Origin: Actinomycetota bacterium
Lineage (GTDB): Bacteria; Actinomycetota; Actinomycetes; Actinomycetales; Microbacteriaceae
Direction: 5' to 3'
Length of the DNA: 14,467 nucleotides
NCBI GenBank assembly: GCA_009699665.1
Contig: WLNS01000023.1
Coordinates: 1 to 14,467 of the forward strand
The position numbers were made by a program, and so were the translations under genes. The notes under the pieces are model-generated. The model was not told the DNA's origin and searched no databases. It saw only the letters and a list, made by a program, of their open reading frames with translations. How positions within the stretch are numbered: the first letter of the stretch is position 1; each line of letters starts with the position of its first letter. Positions 7,123 through 14,467 of the stretch are shown piece by piece.

Positions 7123-8598
7123 ATGACTCTCACAGCCACCCGTGTCTTGCCCGCTGAGCAGTTCAAAGTTGCAGATATGTCATTGGCCGAGGCTGGTCGA
7201 CACCAGATTCGTCTGGCCGAGCACGAAATGCCGGGCCTGATGGCCCTGCGCAAAGAGTTCGCCGCATCGGCACCGCTCAAGGGTGCGCGCATCGCGGGAT
7301 CGCTGCACATGACGGTACAGACCGCGGTGTTGATTGAGACGCTCACAGCCCTGGGTGCCGAGGTTCGTTGGGCATCGTGCAACATCTTCTCGACTCAGGA
7401 TGAGGCCGCCGCTGCTGTGGCCGTCGGACCGCAGGGCACCATCGACAAGCCAACGGGCTCGCCCGTTTTCGCGTGGAAGGGTGAATCTCTCGAAGAGTAC
7501 TGGTGGTGCACCGATCGCATTTTTGACTGGAGCTTCGAGGCGGGCATTGAGGCCGGCCCCAACATGATCCTTGATGACGGTGGCGACGCCACGATGCTTG
7601 TTCACCACGGCCGCAATTACGAAATTGCCGGGGGAGTTCCGTCGCCGGACACCGCGGATTCGGCCGAGTACTCCGAGGTGCTTCGTCTGCTGGGTCGTGT
7701 CTTCGAACAGAATCCGCGCCGCTGGCATGCTGTGGCCGAGGAGCTCATCGGTGTAACCGAAGAAACAACCACGGGCGTGCACCGTCTTTACGAGCTACAC
7801 AAGAAGGGCGAGCTGCTCTTCCCCGCCATAAACGTGAACGACGCCGTGACCAAGACGAAGTTCGACAACAAGTACGGCATCCGACACTCTCTGCCCGACG
7901 GTCTCAACCGAGCCACCGACGTGTTGATGGGCGGAAAGGTTGCGCTCGTTGCCGGCTATGGCGATGTGGGCAAAGGTTGTGCCGAGGCCCTTCGTGGTCA
8001 GGGTGCGCGCGTTATCGTGACCGAGATTGATCCGATTTGTGCGATGCAGGCCGCCATGGACGGTTATCAAGTCGTCCCCATCGAAAAAGTTATCGGTGAG
8101 GTTGACATCTTTGTCACCTCAACGGGCAACAAGGACGTCATCACGGTCGATCACATGTTGGCCATGAAGAACCAGGCCATTGTCTCGAACGTTGGCCACT
8201 TCGACAACGAAATTGACATGGCGGGACTCGAGTCGCTGCCGGGTGCTACCCGGACGAACATCAAGCCGCAGGTAGACGAGTGGAACCTGCCGTCGGGACG
8301 CAGCATTCTCGTGCTGAGCGAGGGCCGCCTCATGAACCTCGGCAATGCAACAGGACACCCGTCGTTTGTGATGAGCAACTCCTTCACCAACCAGGTGCTG
8401 GCCCAGATTGAGCTGTTCACCCGCACGGACGCCTACCCCCTGGGCGTTTATGTGTTGCCCAAGATTCTCGACGAGAAGGTAGCGCGTCTGCACCTTGACG
8501 CTCTCGGCGTTGTGCTGACCAAGCTGTCGCCCGAGCAGGCGGCCTACATCGGTGTGGACATCGAGGGTCCGTTCAAGCCCGAGTTGTACCGCTACTAG
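7123..8598 (+). CDS. ahcY: Adenosylhomocysteinase (S-adenosyl-L-homocysteine hydrolase)
   Basis: This 491-residue enzyme reversibly hydrolyses S-adenosylhomocysteine to adenosine and homocysteine, relieving product inhibition of methyltransferases. Visible landmarks are the substrate loop L-H-M-T (61-64), C-N-I-F-S-T-Q-D (86-93), the acidic D-D-G-G-D (151-155), E-E-T-T-T-G-V-H (213-220), the catalytic block TKTKFDN (243-249), the NAD-binding G-Y-G-D-V-G-K-G (278-285), and the C-terminal K-P-E-L-Y-R-Y (485-491), whose Lys and Tyr reach into the NAD site of the neighbouring subunit in the tetramer. The length fits the bacterial long form with its extra loop. AAAGGA (7109-7114) lies eight bases before the ATG. 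It is probably co-transcribed with manB, as only one base separates them. There is no room for an SAH riboswitch upstream. Confidence 0.97.
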   Translation: MTLTATRVLPAEQFKVADMSLAEAGRHQIRLAEHEMPGLMALRKEFAASAPLKGARIAGSLHMTVQTAVLIETLTALGAEVRWASCNIFSTQDEAAAAVAVGPQGTIDKPTGSPVFAWKGESLEEYWWCTDRIFDWSFEAGIEAGPNMILDDGGDATMLVHHGRNYEIAGGVPSPDTADSAEYSEVLRLLGRVFEQNPRRWHAVAEELIGVTEETTTGVHRLYELHKKGELLFPAINVNDAVTKTKFDNKYGIRHSLPDGLNRATDVLMGGKVALVAGYGDVGKGCAEALRGQGARVIVTEIDPICAMQAAMDGYQVVPIEKVIGEVDIFVTSTGNKDVITVDHMLAMKNQAIVSNVGHFDNEIDMAGLESLPGATRTNIKPQVDEWNLPSGRSILVLSEGRLMNLGNATGHPSFVMSNSFTNQVLAQIELFTRTDAYPLGVYVLPKILDEKVARLHLDALGVVLTKLSPEQAAYIGVDIEGPFKPELYRY

Positions 8599-8641
8599 TC
8601 GCTCTCAGGTTTTCATCGGCGAGCTTTCAGCCGTGGGGCGC

Positions 8642-8647
8642 TACGCT
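8642..8647 (+). promoter_or_regulatory. Weak candidate -10 box (TACGCT) for mtrAB-lpqB
   Basis: TACGCT fits TANNNT and lies in the 81-bp gap between ahcY and mtrA, which would give a leader of roughly 25-30 nt carrying the GGAGG of mtrA. No recognisable -35 is present and other AT-rich hexamers exist nearby, so confidence is low. The gap itself holds no strong terminator hairpin for ahcY. Confidence 0.25.
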
Positions 8648-8679
8648 AATGGCGATTAGTCCCTAGTGCAGCGGAGGCG

Positions 8680-9384
8680 ATGATGGCTCACAGTGTCAGC
8701 TCGTCGAGCGCGCATGTGCTCATCGTGGATGACGACAGTAATCTGGCCGAGATGATGGGCATCGCTCTGACGCAGGCTGGTTTTCGCATCACGACATGCG
8801 GCGACGGTGTGAGCGCTGTGGAGACATTCACGAAGGTTTCTCCCGACGTCGTTTTGCTCGACGTCATGCTTCCGGGCATTGACGGCATTGAGGTGTGTCG
8901 CCGTATTCGGGAAATTTCGGGAACGCCCATTGTCATGATCACGGCCAAGACTGATGACGCCGATGTCATTTCTGGCTTAGAGATGGGTGCGGATGACTAC
9001 ATCGTGAAACCCTGTCCGACTAATGTCTTGGTGGCACGCGTGCGGGCTCGACTGCGTCCGGTCCCTGCGTCCACGGCCGGCGCGACCTTTCGGGTCGAAG
9101 ATATCGAGATAGACACCTCGGCCCATCGTGTGACGCGTGAGGGTATTGAGATTGGTCTGACCCCGCTCGAATTCAACCTCTTGGTCGCCCTTGCCGCTGA
9201 GCCACACCGCGTGCTTTCTCGTGAGGAACTGCTTGAGCATGTCTGGGGTTACCAGTACAAGGCAGACACGCGCTTGGTAAACGTGCACGTTCAACGCCTG
9301 CGGTCAAAGGTCGAGCACGATGCTGATAACCCTCAGATTGTCCGCACCGTGCGCGGAATCGGCTACCGCGCCGGCGGAGAGTAA
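8680..9384 (+). CDS. mtrA: Response regulator MtrA (OmpR/PhoB type)
   Basis: This 234-residue two-component regulator has an N-terminal receiver with acidic pocket VDDD (17-20), phosphoacceptor D61 in LLDVMLPG, T88 (ITAK) and K110. A winged-helix DNA-binding domain spans about 140-234 (LTPLEFNLL, the REELLEHVWG recognition region, VRGIGYR wing). MtrA controls division, cell-wall hydrolase and replication-linked genes in actinobacteria, under MtrB. Two adjacent ATGs exist at 8680 and 8683. GGAGG (8673-8677) is two bases from the first and five from the second, so translation probably begins at 8683 (233 residues). An oddity is that the post-lysine motif reads K-P-C-P-T-N-V-L rather than the usual K-P-F-x-x-x-E-L. 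mtrB begins two bases after the stop. Confidence 0.95.
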   Translation: MMAHSVSSSSAHVLIVDDDSNLAEMMGIALTQAGFRITTCGDGVSAVETFTKVSPDVVLLDVMLPGIDGIEVCRRIREISGTPIVMITAKTDDADVISGLEMGADDYIVKPCPTNVLVARVRARLRPVPASTAGATFRVEDIEIDTSAHRVTREGIEIGLTPLEFNLLVALAAEPHRVLSREELLEHVWGYQYKADTRLVNVHVQRLRSKVEHDADNPQIVRTVRGIGYRAGGE

Positions 9385-9386
9385 GC

Positions 9387-10988
9387 GTGGCGCCGCTCTG
9401 GGCGCGGATTCGTTCCTACGACTATCGCAATCTGCCGCGTGCCCTGTGGCACTCCTGGCGCCAGTCGCTGCAGTTGCGGACGGTTGTTATTTCGGTTGTT
9501 CTTTCGGGTCTGGCCATCGTCATCGCCGGAACATATCTTCTGTTCAGCGTTTCGAATGACCTTTTTGATTCCCACGTTAAACAGTCGTTGTCGGCAGCGT
9601 CACGGGCCGAAATTGTGGCGCAACAAATCTTTGATTCCGCCGATGTCACAGATCGCGCAGAAGTTCAGAGCGTCGTGAGTCAGGCCACGGCGGCTATTCG
9701 TGATGCTTCGTCAAGCTCATGGGTCGCCTTTTATCGCGTGGTCGGTCAACAAGATAGCCCTCTTGCTCCACAGAACTTCACGAGTCCGGAGCTCAGCGGA
9801 CCGGTCATCAGCCCGGCACTCCGAGAGTCGGTGCAACAGGGACTCGGCAGGCAGTACTGGCAGTCGGCGTCGGTCGCCACGAGCGAGAGCCAACAACCCG
9901 CGGTCGTGGTCGGATCGTTGGTCACCATTCCGGGTGTGGGCGACTACGAGCTGTACATCGGATTTGATTTGTCCCAGGCTGCGACAACCCTCGACTTCAC
10001 CCAGCGCGTTCTCTGGATCTCGGGCTTAGGTCTGCTCATCCTGATTGGAGCGATTGCCTGGTTTGTGGCTCGCCTGGTGGTCGTTCCCATTCGCGCGGCT
10101 GCGCAGACGTCACAGCATTTTGCCGCCGGAGAGTTTGACGAGCGAATTCCGGTGCAGGGCGAAGACGTTTTAGCCACGCTGGCCAAGAGCTTCAATGACA
10201 TGGCGGATAGCTTGCAGGCCCAGCTGCGCGAACTCAGCGCCATCTCCGATGTTCGGGAACGTTTTGTGTCTGATGTGTCCCATGAACTTCGAACGCCGTT
10301 GGCTACCATGCGACTTGCCTCCGACGTGGTTTTCGAAAACCGAAAGGCCTTGGCCGCGCCCTCGCGCCGTTCGGTTGAGCTTCTGCATAATCAGATCGGG
10401 CGCTTCGAAGAGCTCCTCACCGACCTGCTAGAAATTAGCAGGTACGACGCGAATACGGCCATCCCGCAGCGTGAACCAACGAACCTTGTTTCGCTGACCG
10501 AAGACGTGGTCACCTCAATGAGTTCACTCGCCGAGGGCCGAGGGTCACGGATTGAGATGCACACTCCCGGCGGGCACTGTGAGGCCGACGTTGATCCCCG
10601 CCGTGTGCGGCGTATCATCGTCAACCTCGTCGGCAACGCCGTCGAGCACGGGGAGGCTCGCCCCATCAGGGTTGAGATTGATTCGACCGCGACGGCCGTT
10701 GCGATCGTGGTCGAAGATTCCGGTGTCGGCATGGGGCAGGATGAGGTAACGCACATCTTTGAACGTTTTTGGCGCGGCGACCCCTCTCGCCAACGGTCTC
10801 TCGGCGGCACCGGACTCGGTCTGGCGATTGCGTGGGAAGACGCCCGCGTCCACGACGGCGCGATCGACGTCTGGGCAGAAGCGGGTCGAGGGGCTCGTTT
10901 TCGGTTGACCCTGCCGCGAACGCCCGGCGTTCCGGCAGGCGAATCCCCCCTCTCGCTCGAACCCGTGAAAGCGGGTGATGACGCGTGA
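9387..10988 (+). CDS. mtrB: Sensor histidine kinase MtrB
   Basis: This 533-residue membrane kinase is the partner of MtrA. A basic cytoplasmic N-terminus leads to TM1 (about 33-53), an extracytoplasmic sensor region (about 54-205), and TM2 (about 207-232). A HAMP linker follows (about 230-285), then the HisKA helix with H299 in S-D-V-S-H-E-L-R-T-P. The ATPase has an N-box N-L-V-G-N-A-V-E-H (413-421), G1 D-S-G-V-G-M (444-449), an F-box near FERFWRG, and G2 G-G-T-G-L-G-L (473-479). The GTG start is preceded by GGCGGAGAG within the mtrA end. The last bases overlap lpqB by four (GTGA), a sign of coupled translation. In mycobacteria MtrB sits at septa and its activity is modulated by LpqB. Confidence 0.95.
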   Translation: MAPLWARIRSYDYRNLPRALWHSWRQSLQLRTVVISVVLSGLAIVIAGTYLLFSVSNDLFDSHVKQSLSAASRAEIVAQQIFDSADVTDRAEVQSVVSQATAAIRDASSSSWVAFYRVVGQQDSPLAPQNFTSPELSGPVISPALRESVQQGLGRQYWQSASVATSESQQPAVVVGSLVTIPGVGDYELYIGFDLSQAATTLDFTQRVLWISGLGLLILIGAIAWFVARLVVVPIRAAAQTSQHFAAGEFDERIPVQGEDVLATLAKSFNDMADSLQAQLRELSAISDVRERFVSDVSHELRTPLATMRLASDVVFENRKALAAPSRRSVELLHNQIGRFEELLTDLLEISRYDANTAIPQREPTNLVSLTEDVVTSMSSLAEGRGSRIEMHTPGGHCEADVDPRRVRRIIVNLVGNAVEHGEARPIRVEIDSTATAVAIVVEDSGVGMGQDEVTHIFERFWRGDPSRQRSLGGTGLGLAIAWEDARVHDGAIDVWAEAGRGARFRLTLPRTPGVPAGESPLSLEPVKAGDDA

Positions 10989-12670
10989 AACGTCTTCTGG
11001 GCATGGCGCTCACGGTAGCCGCGGCAGTTTCCATGGCCGCGTGCGCCGGCATACCGAATTCGGGTGCGGTCAATGAGGGCGCCACGACAGCGAATGGGGC
11101 AAGTGCTGATATCGAGTATTTGCCGCCGGGCCCCGCGCGCGACGTCGATCCGGCAGCAATCTTGCAAGGCTTTATTGAGGCTGCGTCGAGCCCGCAGAAT
11201 GACTTCGCCGTTGCCCGCGAGTTTCTCACCACGACCGCAAGTGACTCGTGGGACCCGAGTGCCATGACGCTGATTGACTCCGGCGTGCGGCCCGCCAGTG
11301 ATGTCGCGGTTGACGCCATAACTATTGCCGTTGATGCCGCCGCGATTCTCGATGCGGAGGGCAGTTATACGGCGCAGCCATCGCCCGTGCACGTCGATTT
11401 GCCGTATACCTTTGAACGGCAGGGTGGGCAGTGGCGCATTAAGTCGTTACCGCCCGGGATTGTTATTGACCAGAACACTTTTGCTCAAGTCTTTCGACAG
11501 ACCACGCTCTATTTTGTGACGCCGGACGCACAGCGCTTCGTGCCCGACGTTCGATGGTTCCCGGCTCGCGCCGCCGCAACGACGCGCATTGTCAAGGCGC
11601 TCCTTGCCGGCCCGTCAACATGGTTATCGTCAACGGGGGCAGCATCGTCGGCTTTTCCCGCGGGAACGACTCTCGTGGCTGATTCGGTGCCCGTGCGCGA
11701 AGGCACCGCTGTCGTAGACCTAGATGCTCGGGGTCTCAGCGCGAGCTCGCAGGCGCTCCGCACCATGCAGGCGCAGCTGCGAGCTTCGCTGACACAGGTG
11801 AGATCGGTGACGTCCGTCGAAATACAGGTTTTAGGCAACACACAAATCGATCGCGGGTCTTCGACCGCCGTCGTCGAGATGATGCCGACCGTGGATGCTC
11901 GACCGCTCGTCATTGCGGCGGGAAAAATCGGCTACATGTCTCCCGAGGGGTTTACCGCGCTAACCACCGGGAATACGGCGGGCTTAAACCTTGCGGGGGT
12001 CACCGGCGGAACGCTGTCATCGTCGAGCGATCGCATTGCCCTGCTGGACGCATCGGGCGTCTGGTATTCGCGAGACGGCATGGCAGACGTTCAGCTCGTT
12101 GACTCCCGGCTCGGGCTGCTTGCTCCCGGACTGGACGACTACGGTTTTGTCTGGAGCGTGCCGAAGTCAGAGCCGACGCAGGTTCGCGTGACATCGTCAT
12201 CGGGAACCCAAACGCCGATTTCCGTGCCGTGGGGGCAAGCCATATCAATCACGGCCCTGCGCATGTCAGTCGATGGACAGCGTGCCGTGGCTGCCTACAC
12301 GGACGGCGCGGGATCTCATGTCGTGGTGGCGAGCGTCGTGCGCGATGGTGGTGGCACTCCGACGGCCCTCGGGGTTCCCGTCGCGTTGGTGGCGTCACCC
12401 CGAGAGATTGTCGATGCGGTGTGGCTCGATCCGGTTACCGTAGCCGTGGCTGAAGTCGACGCCAAGGGCGTGGCATCGGCGACCCGGCAGATCGTCGGTG
12501 GTCAGGCCTCCAAGTATGCCGACATCAGTTCTGTGCTCGCTCTCTCGGGTGGTAACGCGGTGACGCAACTCAACGCACTGCAACGGGGTCAGATTCTCGT
12601 TCAGCCCCGGGGGGCGGCCTACTGGTCCGTGGTGGGAACGAAAGTGACGGCCCTGCTGACAGTCCAGTAA
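10985..12670 (+). CDS. lpqB: Lipoprotein LpqB (GerMN domain, MtrB accessory)
   Basis: This 561-residue exported lipoprotein has a basic start (MKRLL), a hydrophobic h-region, and lipobox S-M-A-A-C with the lipidated Cys at 20. The -3 residue is Met rather than the usual Leu/Val/Ile. After a mature N-terminal region, residues about 175-285 match a GerMN domain (TLYFVTPDAQRFVP, RIVKALLAGP, AVVDLD). The remainder is beta-rich, consistent with the propeller-like LpqB C-terminal domain. The GTG start lies in a four-base overlap with the mtrB stop. In mycobacteria LpqB binds the extracellular part of MtrB and tunes MtrA phosphorylation; the conserved gene order here implies the same job. Confidence 0.93.
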   Translation: MKRLLGMALTVAAAVSMAACAGIPNSGAVNEGATTANGASADIEYLPPGPARDVDPAAILQGFIEAASSPQNDFAVAREFLTTTASDSWDPSAMTLIDSGVRPASDVAVDAITIAVDAAAILDAEGSYTAQPSPVHVDLPYTFERQGGQWRIKSLPPGIVIDQNTFAQVFRQTTLYFVTPDAQRFVPDVRWFPARAAATTRIVKALLAGPSTWLSSTGAASSAFPAGTTLVADSVPVREGTAVVDLDARGLSASSQALRTMQAQLRASLTQVRSVTSVEIQVLGNTQIDRGSSTAVVEMMPTVDARPLVIAAGKIGYMSPEGFTALTTGNTAGLNLAGVTGGTLSSSSDRIALLDASGVWYSRDGMADVQLVDSRLGLLAPGLDDYGFVWSVPKSEPTQVRVTSSSGTQTPISVPWGQAISITALRMSVDGQRAVAAYTDGAGSHVVVASVVRDGGGTPTALGVPVALVASPREIVDAVWLDPVTVAVAEVDAKGVASATRQIVGGQASKYADISSVLALSGGNAVTQLNALQRGQILVQPRGAAYWSVVGTKVTALLTVQ

Positions 12671-12740
12671 ATGCATCAACCGCTCGAATTACTTCTCGTT
12701 TTCAACCAATGCGTGGTGGTCACGACGCGGGGATTCGTCT

Positions 12741-13466
12741 TTGTCGACAATGTTGAGCATGCGTGTATGGTCTCGACTACTCCGGCAGGTGGTCGACCTG
12801 GTCGTTCCGCAAGCGTGCCTGTCGTGCGATACACCGGGAGTCCTCGTCTGTGCCGACTGTGATTCGGCCATTCGCGCGACCCCCGGGCGCGCGCGCGTGA
12901 TTCCCGCCTTCGTCGGTGCACCCCTTCACGTGCAGAGCGGCGTGATGGGCTCGCCAGAACTGCTGCGGGTGATTACCGCGTTTAAAGACGGCGGACGTTC
13001 AGAGGCGTCCTCTTACCTCGGCACACTGTTGGGCGGCACTGTTTCAGCGCCCGCACACCACCTTGTGGTTCCGGTGCCGCAATCTCCGGGCGCGTATCGG
13101 CGACGGGGATGGTTTCCGCTGCGTGACATCGCGCGCGCAGCGAATCTCGACATAACGGAGTCGCTGACGCTGAGAGCGCGGCACGTCGACCAGGCCTCTC
13201 TCTCGGCCGATGAACGGTGGTCGAATGTGGCGGGGTCGATGTGGGTACCGCCACGGCGTTCCACAATAATCGCCGGAAAATCTGTGATTGTGTTTGACGA
13301 TGTGATCACGACGGGCGCGACCATGGTCGAGGCAGCCCGTGCGCTTTATGCCGCGGGAGCTCGCTACGTGAGTGGTGTGACGGTGGCGGCCATGGCGCGT
13401 CGCTGGCCGACTTACATTGCAAACTCACAGCCCCCACATGATGACACGGGCCGAAGACAGGACTAG
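12741..13466 (+). CDS. ComF family phosphoribosyltransferase-like protein
   Basis: This protein of up to 241 residues has an N-terminal four-Cys zinc-finger-like motif (C26, C29, C37, C40 in CLSC and CADC). A type I phosphoribosyltransferase fold follows, with the PRPP-binding loop V-I-V-F-D-D-V-I-T-T-G-A-T-M at 182-195. ComF proteins aid natural DNA uptake in competent bacteria. Most actinobacterial copies lie beside lpqB without other competence genes, and their role is unclear. Start choice is uncertain: GGGGA (12729-12733) lies seven bases before the TTG at 12741, but in-frame ATGs at 12750 and 12759 are possible. A 70-bp gap separates it from lpqB, with no clear promoter or terminator. 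Confidence 0.88.
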   Translation: MSTMLSMRVWSRLLRQVVDLVVPQACLSCDTPGVLVCADCDSAIRATPGRARVIPAFVGAPLHVQSGVMGSPELLRVITAFKDGGRSEASSYLGTLLGGTVSAPAHHLVVPVPQSPGAYRRRGWFPLRDIARAANLDITESLTLRARHVDQASLSADERWSNVAGSMWVPPRRSTIIAGKSVIVFDDVITTGATMVEAARALYAAGARYVSGVTVAAMARRWPTYIANSQPPHDDTGRRQD

Positions 13467-13499
13467 CGTGTGCACATATCCACTGGGGCGCGAAGGAAT

Positions 13500-13518
13500 C
13501 CGCCACAAACGTTGGCGG
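13500..13518 (+). other. Hairpin between comF-like gene and hpf
   Basis: A perfect 6-bp inverted repeat, CCGCCA (13500-13505) with TGGCGG (13513-13518), encloses a 7-nt loop. No T-run follows. It could be a U-less terminator for the upstream gene or a structure in the 5' leader of hpf, whose SD (GAGGAGA, 13532-13538) begins 14 nt further on. Confidence 0.4.
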
Positions 13519-13543
13519 CACGTCCAGAATTGAGGAGACCGTC

Positions 13544-13996
13544 ATGGAACTGCAGATCGTCGGACGTCACGTTGAAATAACCGACCGCTTCAGAAACCAC
13601 GTCGATGAGAAGATTCGCAAGATCACCCAGTTTGATGCCAAGGCTCAGGATCTGCACGTGACGTTGAGTCGTCACCATGCCGGCAAGGGTCTCATCGGCA
13701 GTGACCGGGTGGAACTCACGTTGGCCTGCCCGGGCCATACCTTCCGCGCCGAGTCCGACGGCGAAGACAAGTACGCCGCCTTCGACATGGCTTTTAGTCA
13801 CCTCATTGATCAGATGCGAAAAAATAAAGACAAGCACAAGGTTCATCGAGGGGGCAATCACCGTCCTCTGTCGGTGCATGAAGCCAGCGCTCACGCCTTT
13901 CGTGAGGTCGACATTGAACCCGCATCGGCTGATGTCATCGAGCGCGTTGCGACGGGTCCGTCCCGGTTAACGGGCCCAGCTAAGCGTGCCGTCTGA
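13544..13996 (+). CDS. hpf: Ribosome hibernation-promoting factor, C-terminal domain absent
   Basis: This 150-residue protein has a complete S30AE domain at about 1-105: the MELQIVGRHVEITDRF start, a basic helix VDEKIRKITQF, the strand RVELTLACPGHTF, the helix YAAFDMAFSHLIDQM, and the basic KNKDKHKVHRG. It binds the 30S decoding region and inactivates ribosomes during stress or stationary phase. Residues 106-150 form a linker-like tail (NHRPLSVHEASAHAF and onward). The second domain, which in long HPFs dimerises to form 100S ribosomes and is usual in actinobacteria, is missing. Only 118 bp separate the stop from secA, too little to encode it. An excellent SD (GAGGAGA) lies five bases before the ATG. 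The gene order (ComF, HPF, SecA) is that of other actinobacteria. Confidence 0.9.
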   Translation: MELQIVGRHVEITDRFRNHVDEKIRKITQFDAKAQDLHVTLSRHHAGKGLIGSDRVELTLACPGHTFRAESDGEDKYAAFDMAFSHLIDQMRKNKDKHKVHRGGNHRPLSVHEASAHAFREVDIEPASADVIERVATGPSRLTGPAKRAV

Positions 13997-14037
13997 CCGG
14001 CTCCAACGGCACTCAGGGTAACTTCGCGCCAAACCGG

Positions 14038-14058
14038 TAACATAGGAAACGGCGTTTC
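14038..14058 (+). promoter_or_regulatory. Tentative secA promoter -10 with overlapping palindrome
   Basis: In the 118-bp gap before secA, TAACAT (14038-14043) fits TANNNT. Just downstream, GAAAC (14046-14050) and GTTTC (14054-14058) form an inverted repeat with a 3-base spacer, covering where transcription would begin. It could be an operator, a leader hairpin or chance. No good -35 is visible. Confidence 0.25.
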
Positions 14059-14114
14059 GGCATCGGAACGACCCAACGAACGTCACTGCAGTTCGCCAAC
14101 GTACGGAGTTTCTT

Positions 14115-14467
14115 GTGGCATCAATTCTTGATTTTGTCTTGCGCATGGGCGAGGGCCGCACCCTTCGCAAGCTCGAGAGCCTGACGCGTTCGGTCAATGC
14201 GCTCGAAGAAGATTTTGCGTCGCTGACCGATGAGGAATTGCGCGGCGAGACGACCGACTTCCGCCAGCGCTTTGCTGCGGGCGAGACCCTCGATCACATG
14301 CTGCCTGAGGCTTTTGCTGCCGTGCGTGAGGCGTCAAAGCGCACGATTGGCCTGCGCCACTTCGATGTTCAGATCATGGGTGGTGCCGCCCTGCATCTTG
14401 GAAATATTGCCGAAATGAAAACCGGTGAAGGCAAGACCCTGGTGGCGACACTGGCGGCCTATCTCAA
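14115..14467 (+). CDS. secA: Preprotein translocase ATPase SecA (N-terminal part)
   Basis: The reading frame runs off the window end, with about 117 codons present. The N-terminus (ASILDFVLRMGEGRTLRKLE) contains the helix that engages lipid and SecYEG. The conserved LTDEELRGETTDFRQRF and ASKRTIGLRHFDVQIMGGAALH segments follow, and Walker A is M-K-T-G-E-G-K-T at 101-108. SecA couples ATP hydrolysis to export of unfolded preproteins through SecYEG. The GTG start is preceded by GGAG (14105-14108), six bases away. Position beside hpf matches the housekeeping secA1 of actinobacteria rather than an accessory SecA2, though the rest of the protein is out of view. Confidence 0.96.
   Translation, partial: MASILDFVLRMGEGRTLRKLESLTRSVNALEEDFASLTDEELRGETTDFRQRFAAGETLDHMLPEAFAAVREASKRTIGLRHFDVQIMGGAALHLGNIAEMKTGEGKTLVATLAAYL

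Noticed and set aside
10391..11392. Long minus-strand open frame (333 codons) over mtrB and lpqB
   Set aside because: It is antisense to two well-supported genes. It is rich in Arg/Ser as expected from high-GC shadow frames and has no recognisable domain.
13463..13894. Minus-strand open frame of 143 codons over hpf
   Set aside because: It is antisense to a clear S30AE gene that has a strong SD; its protein has no family resemblance.
13962..13976. Near-palindrome around GTTAAC at the end of hpf as a terminator or recombination site
   Set aside because: The symmetry is imperfect, it lies inside coding sequence and no T-tract follows.

Overview
The window is chromosomal DNA of a high-GC actinobacterium (GC looks to be around 60%), most likely a Microbacteriaceae-type member of the Micrococcales. 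The evidence is a WhiB-family regulator, the MtrA/MtrB/LpqB signalling unit, DUF3499 and DUF5719 proteins, frequent GTG starts, and a gene order that closely follows the Mycobacterium tuberculosis block running from whiB2 (Rv3260c) to secA1 (Rv3240c). No mobile element, CRISPR array, tRNA, rRNA or prophage signal was found. This is conserved core chromosome rather than an accessory island.

Layout. 57-4962 (+): whiB, then a 964-residue fusion of a GT2 glycosyltransferase with a polytopic membrane protein, then a membrane-anchored DUF5719 protein. 5002-5451 (-): a small zincin-like protein that has lost its HExxH motif. 5492-8598 (+): a 70-residue DUF3499 Cys/His protein, the phosphomannomutase ManB, and adenosylhomocysteinase AhcY. 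8680-12670 (+): the mtrA-mtrB-lpqB operon. 12741-13466 (+): a ComF-type phosphoribosyltransferase. 13544-13996 (+): a hibernation-promoting factor without the usual long-form C-terminal domain. 14115 to the window end (+): the beginning of secA.

How the genes fit together. The left half looks like cell-envelope work: developmental/redox regulation by WhiB, sugar activation by ManB, transfer by the GT2 membrane protein, and an exported partner (DUF5719). The middle is methyl-cycle housekeeping (AhcY) and the MtrAB-LpqB system, which in actinobacteria couples envelope and division state to transcription. The right end holds a ComF-type protein, ribosome hibernation and protein export.

The most notable signals are: (i) TANNNT -10 boxes 6-7 nt upstream of four start codons, implying leaderless transcription of the GT2, zincin-like, DUF3499 and manB genes, two of them back to back in a 40-bp divergent gap; (ii) a possible double glycosyltransferase fusion paired with DUF5719; (iii) HPF without its dimerisation domain; (iv) an odd Lys-Pro-Cys in the MtrA receiver; and (v) a compacted manB-ahcY-mtrA order. 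I did not find a clear new defence or mobile system. The GT2/DUF5719 pair is the best candidate for undescribed biology.
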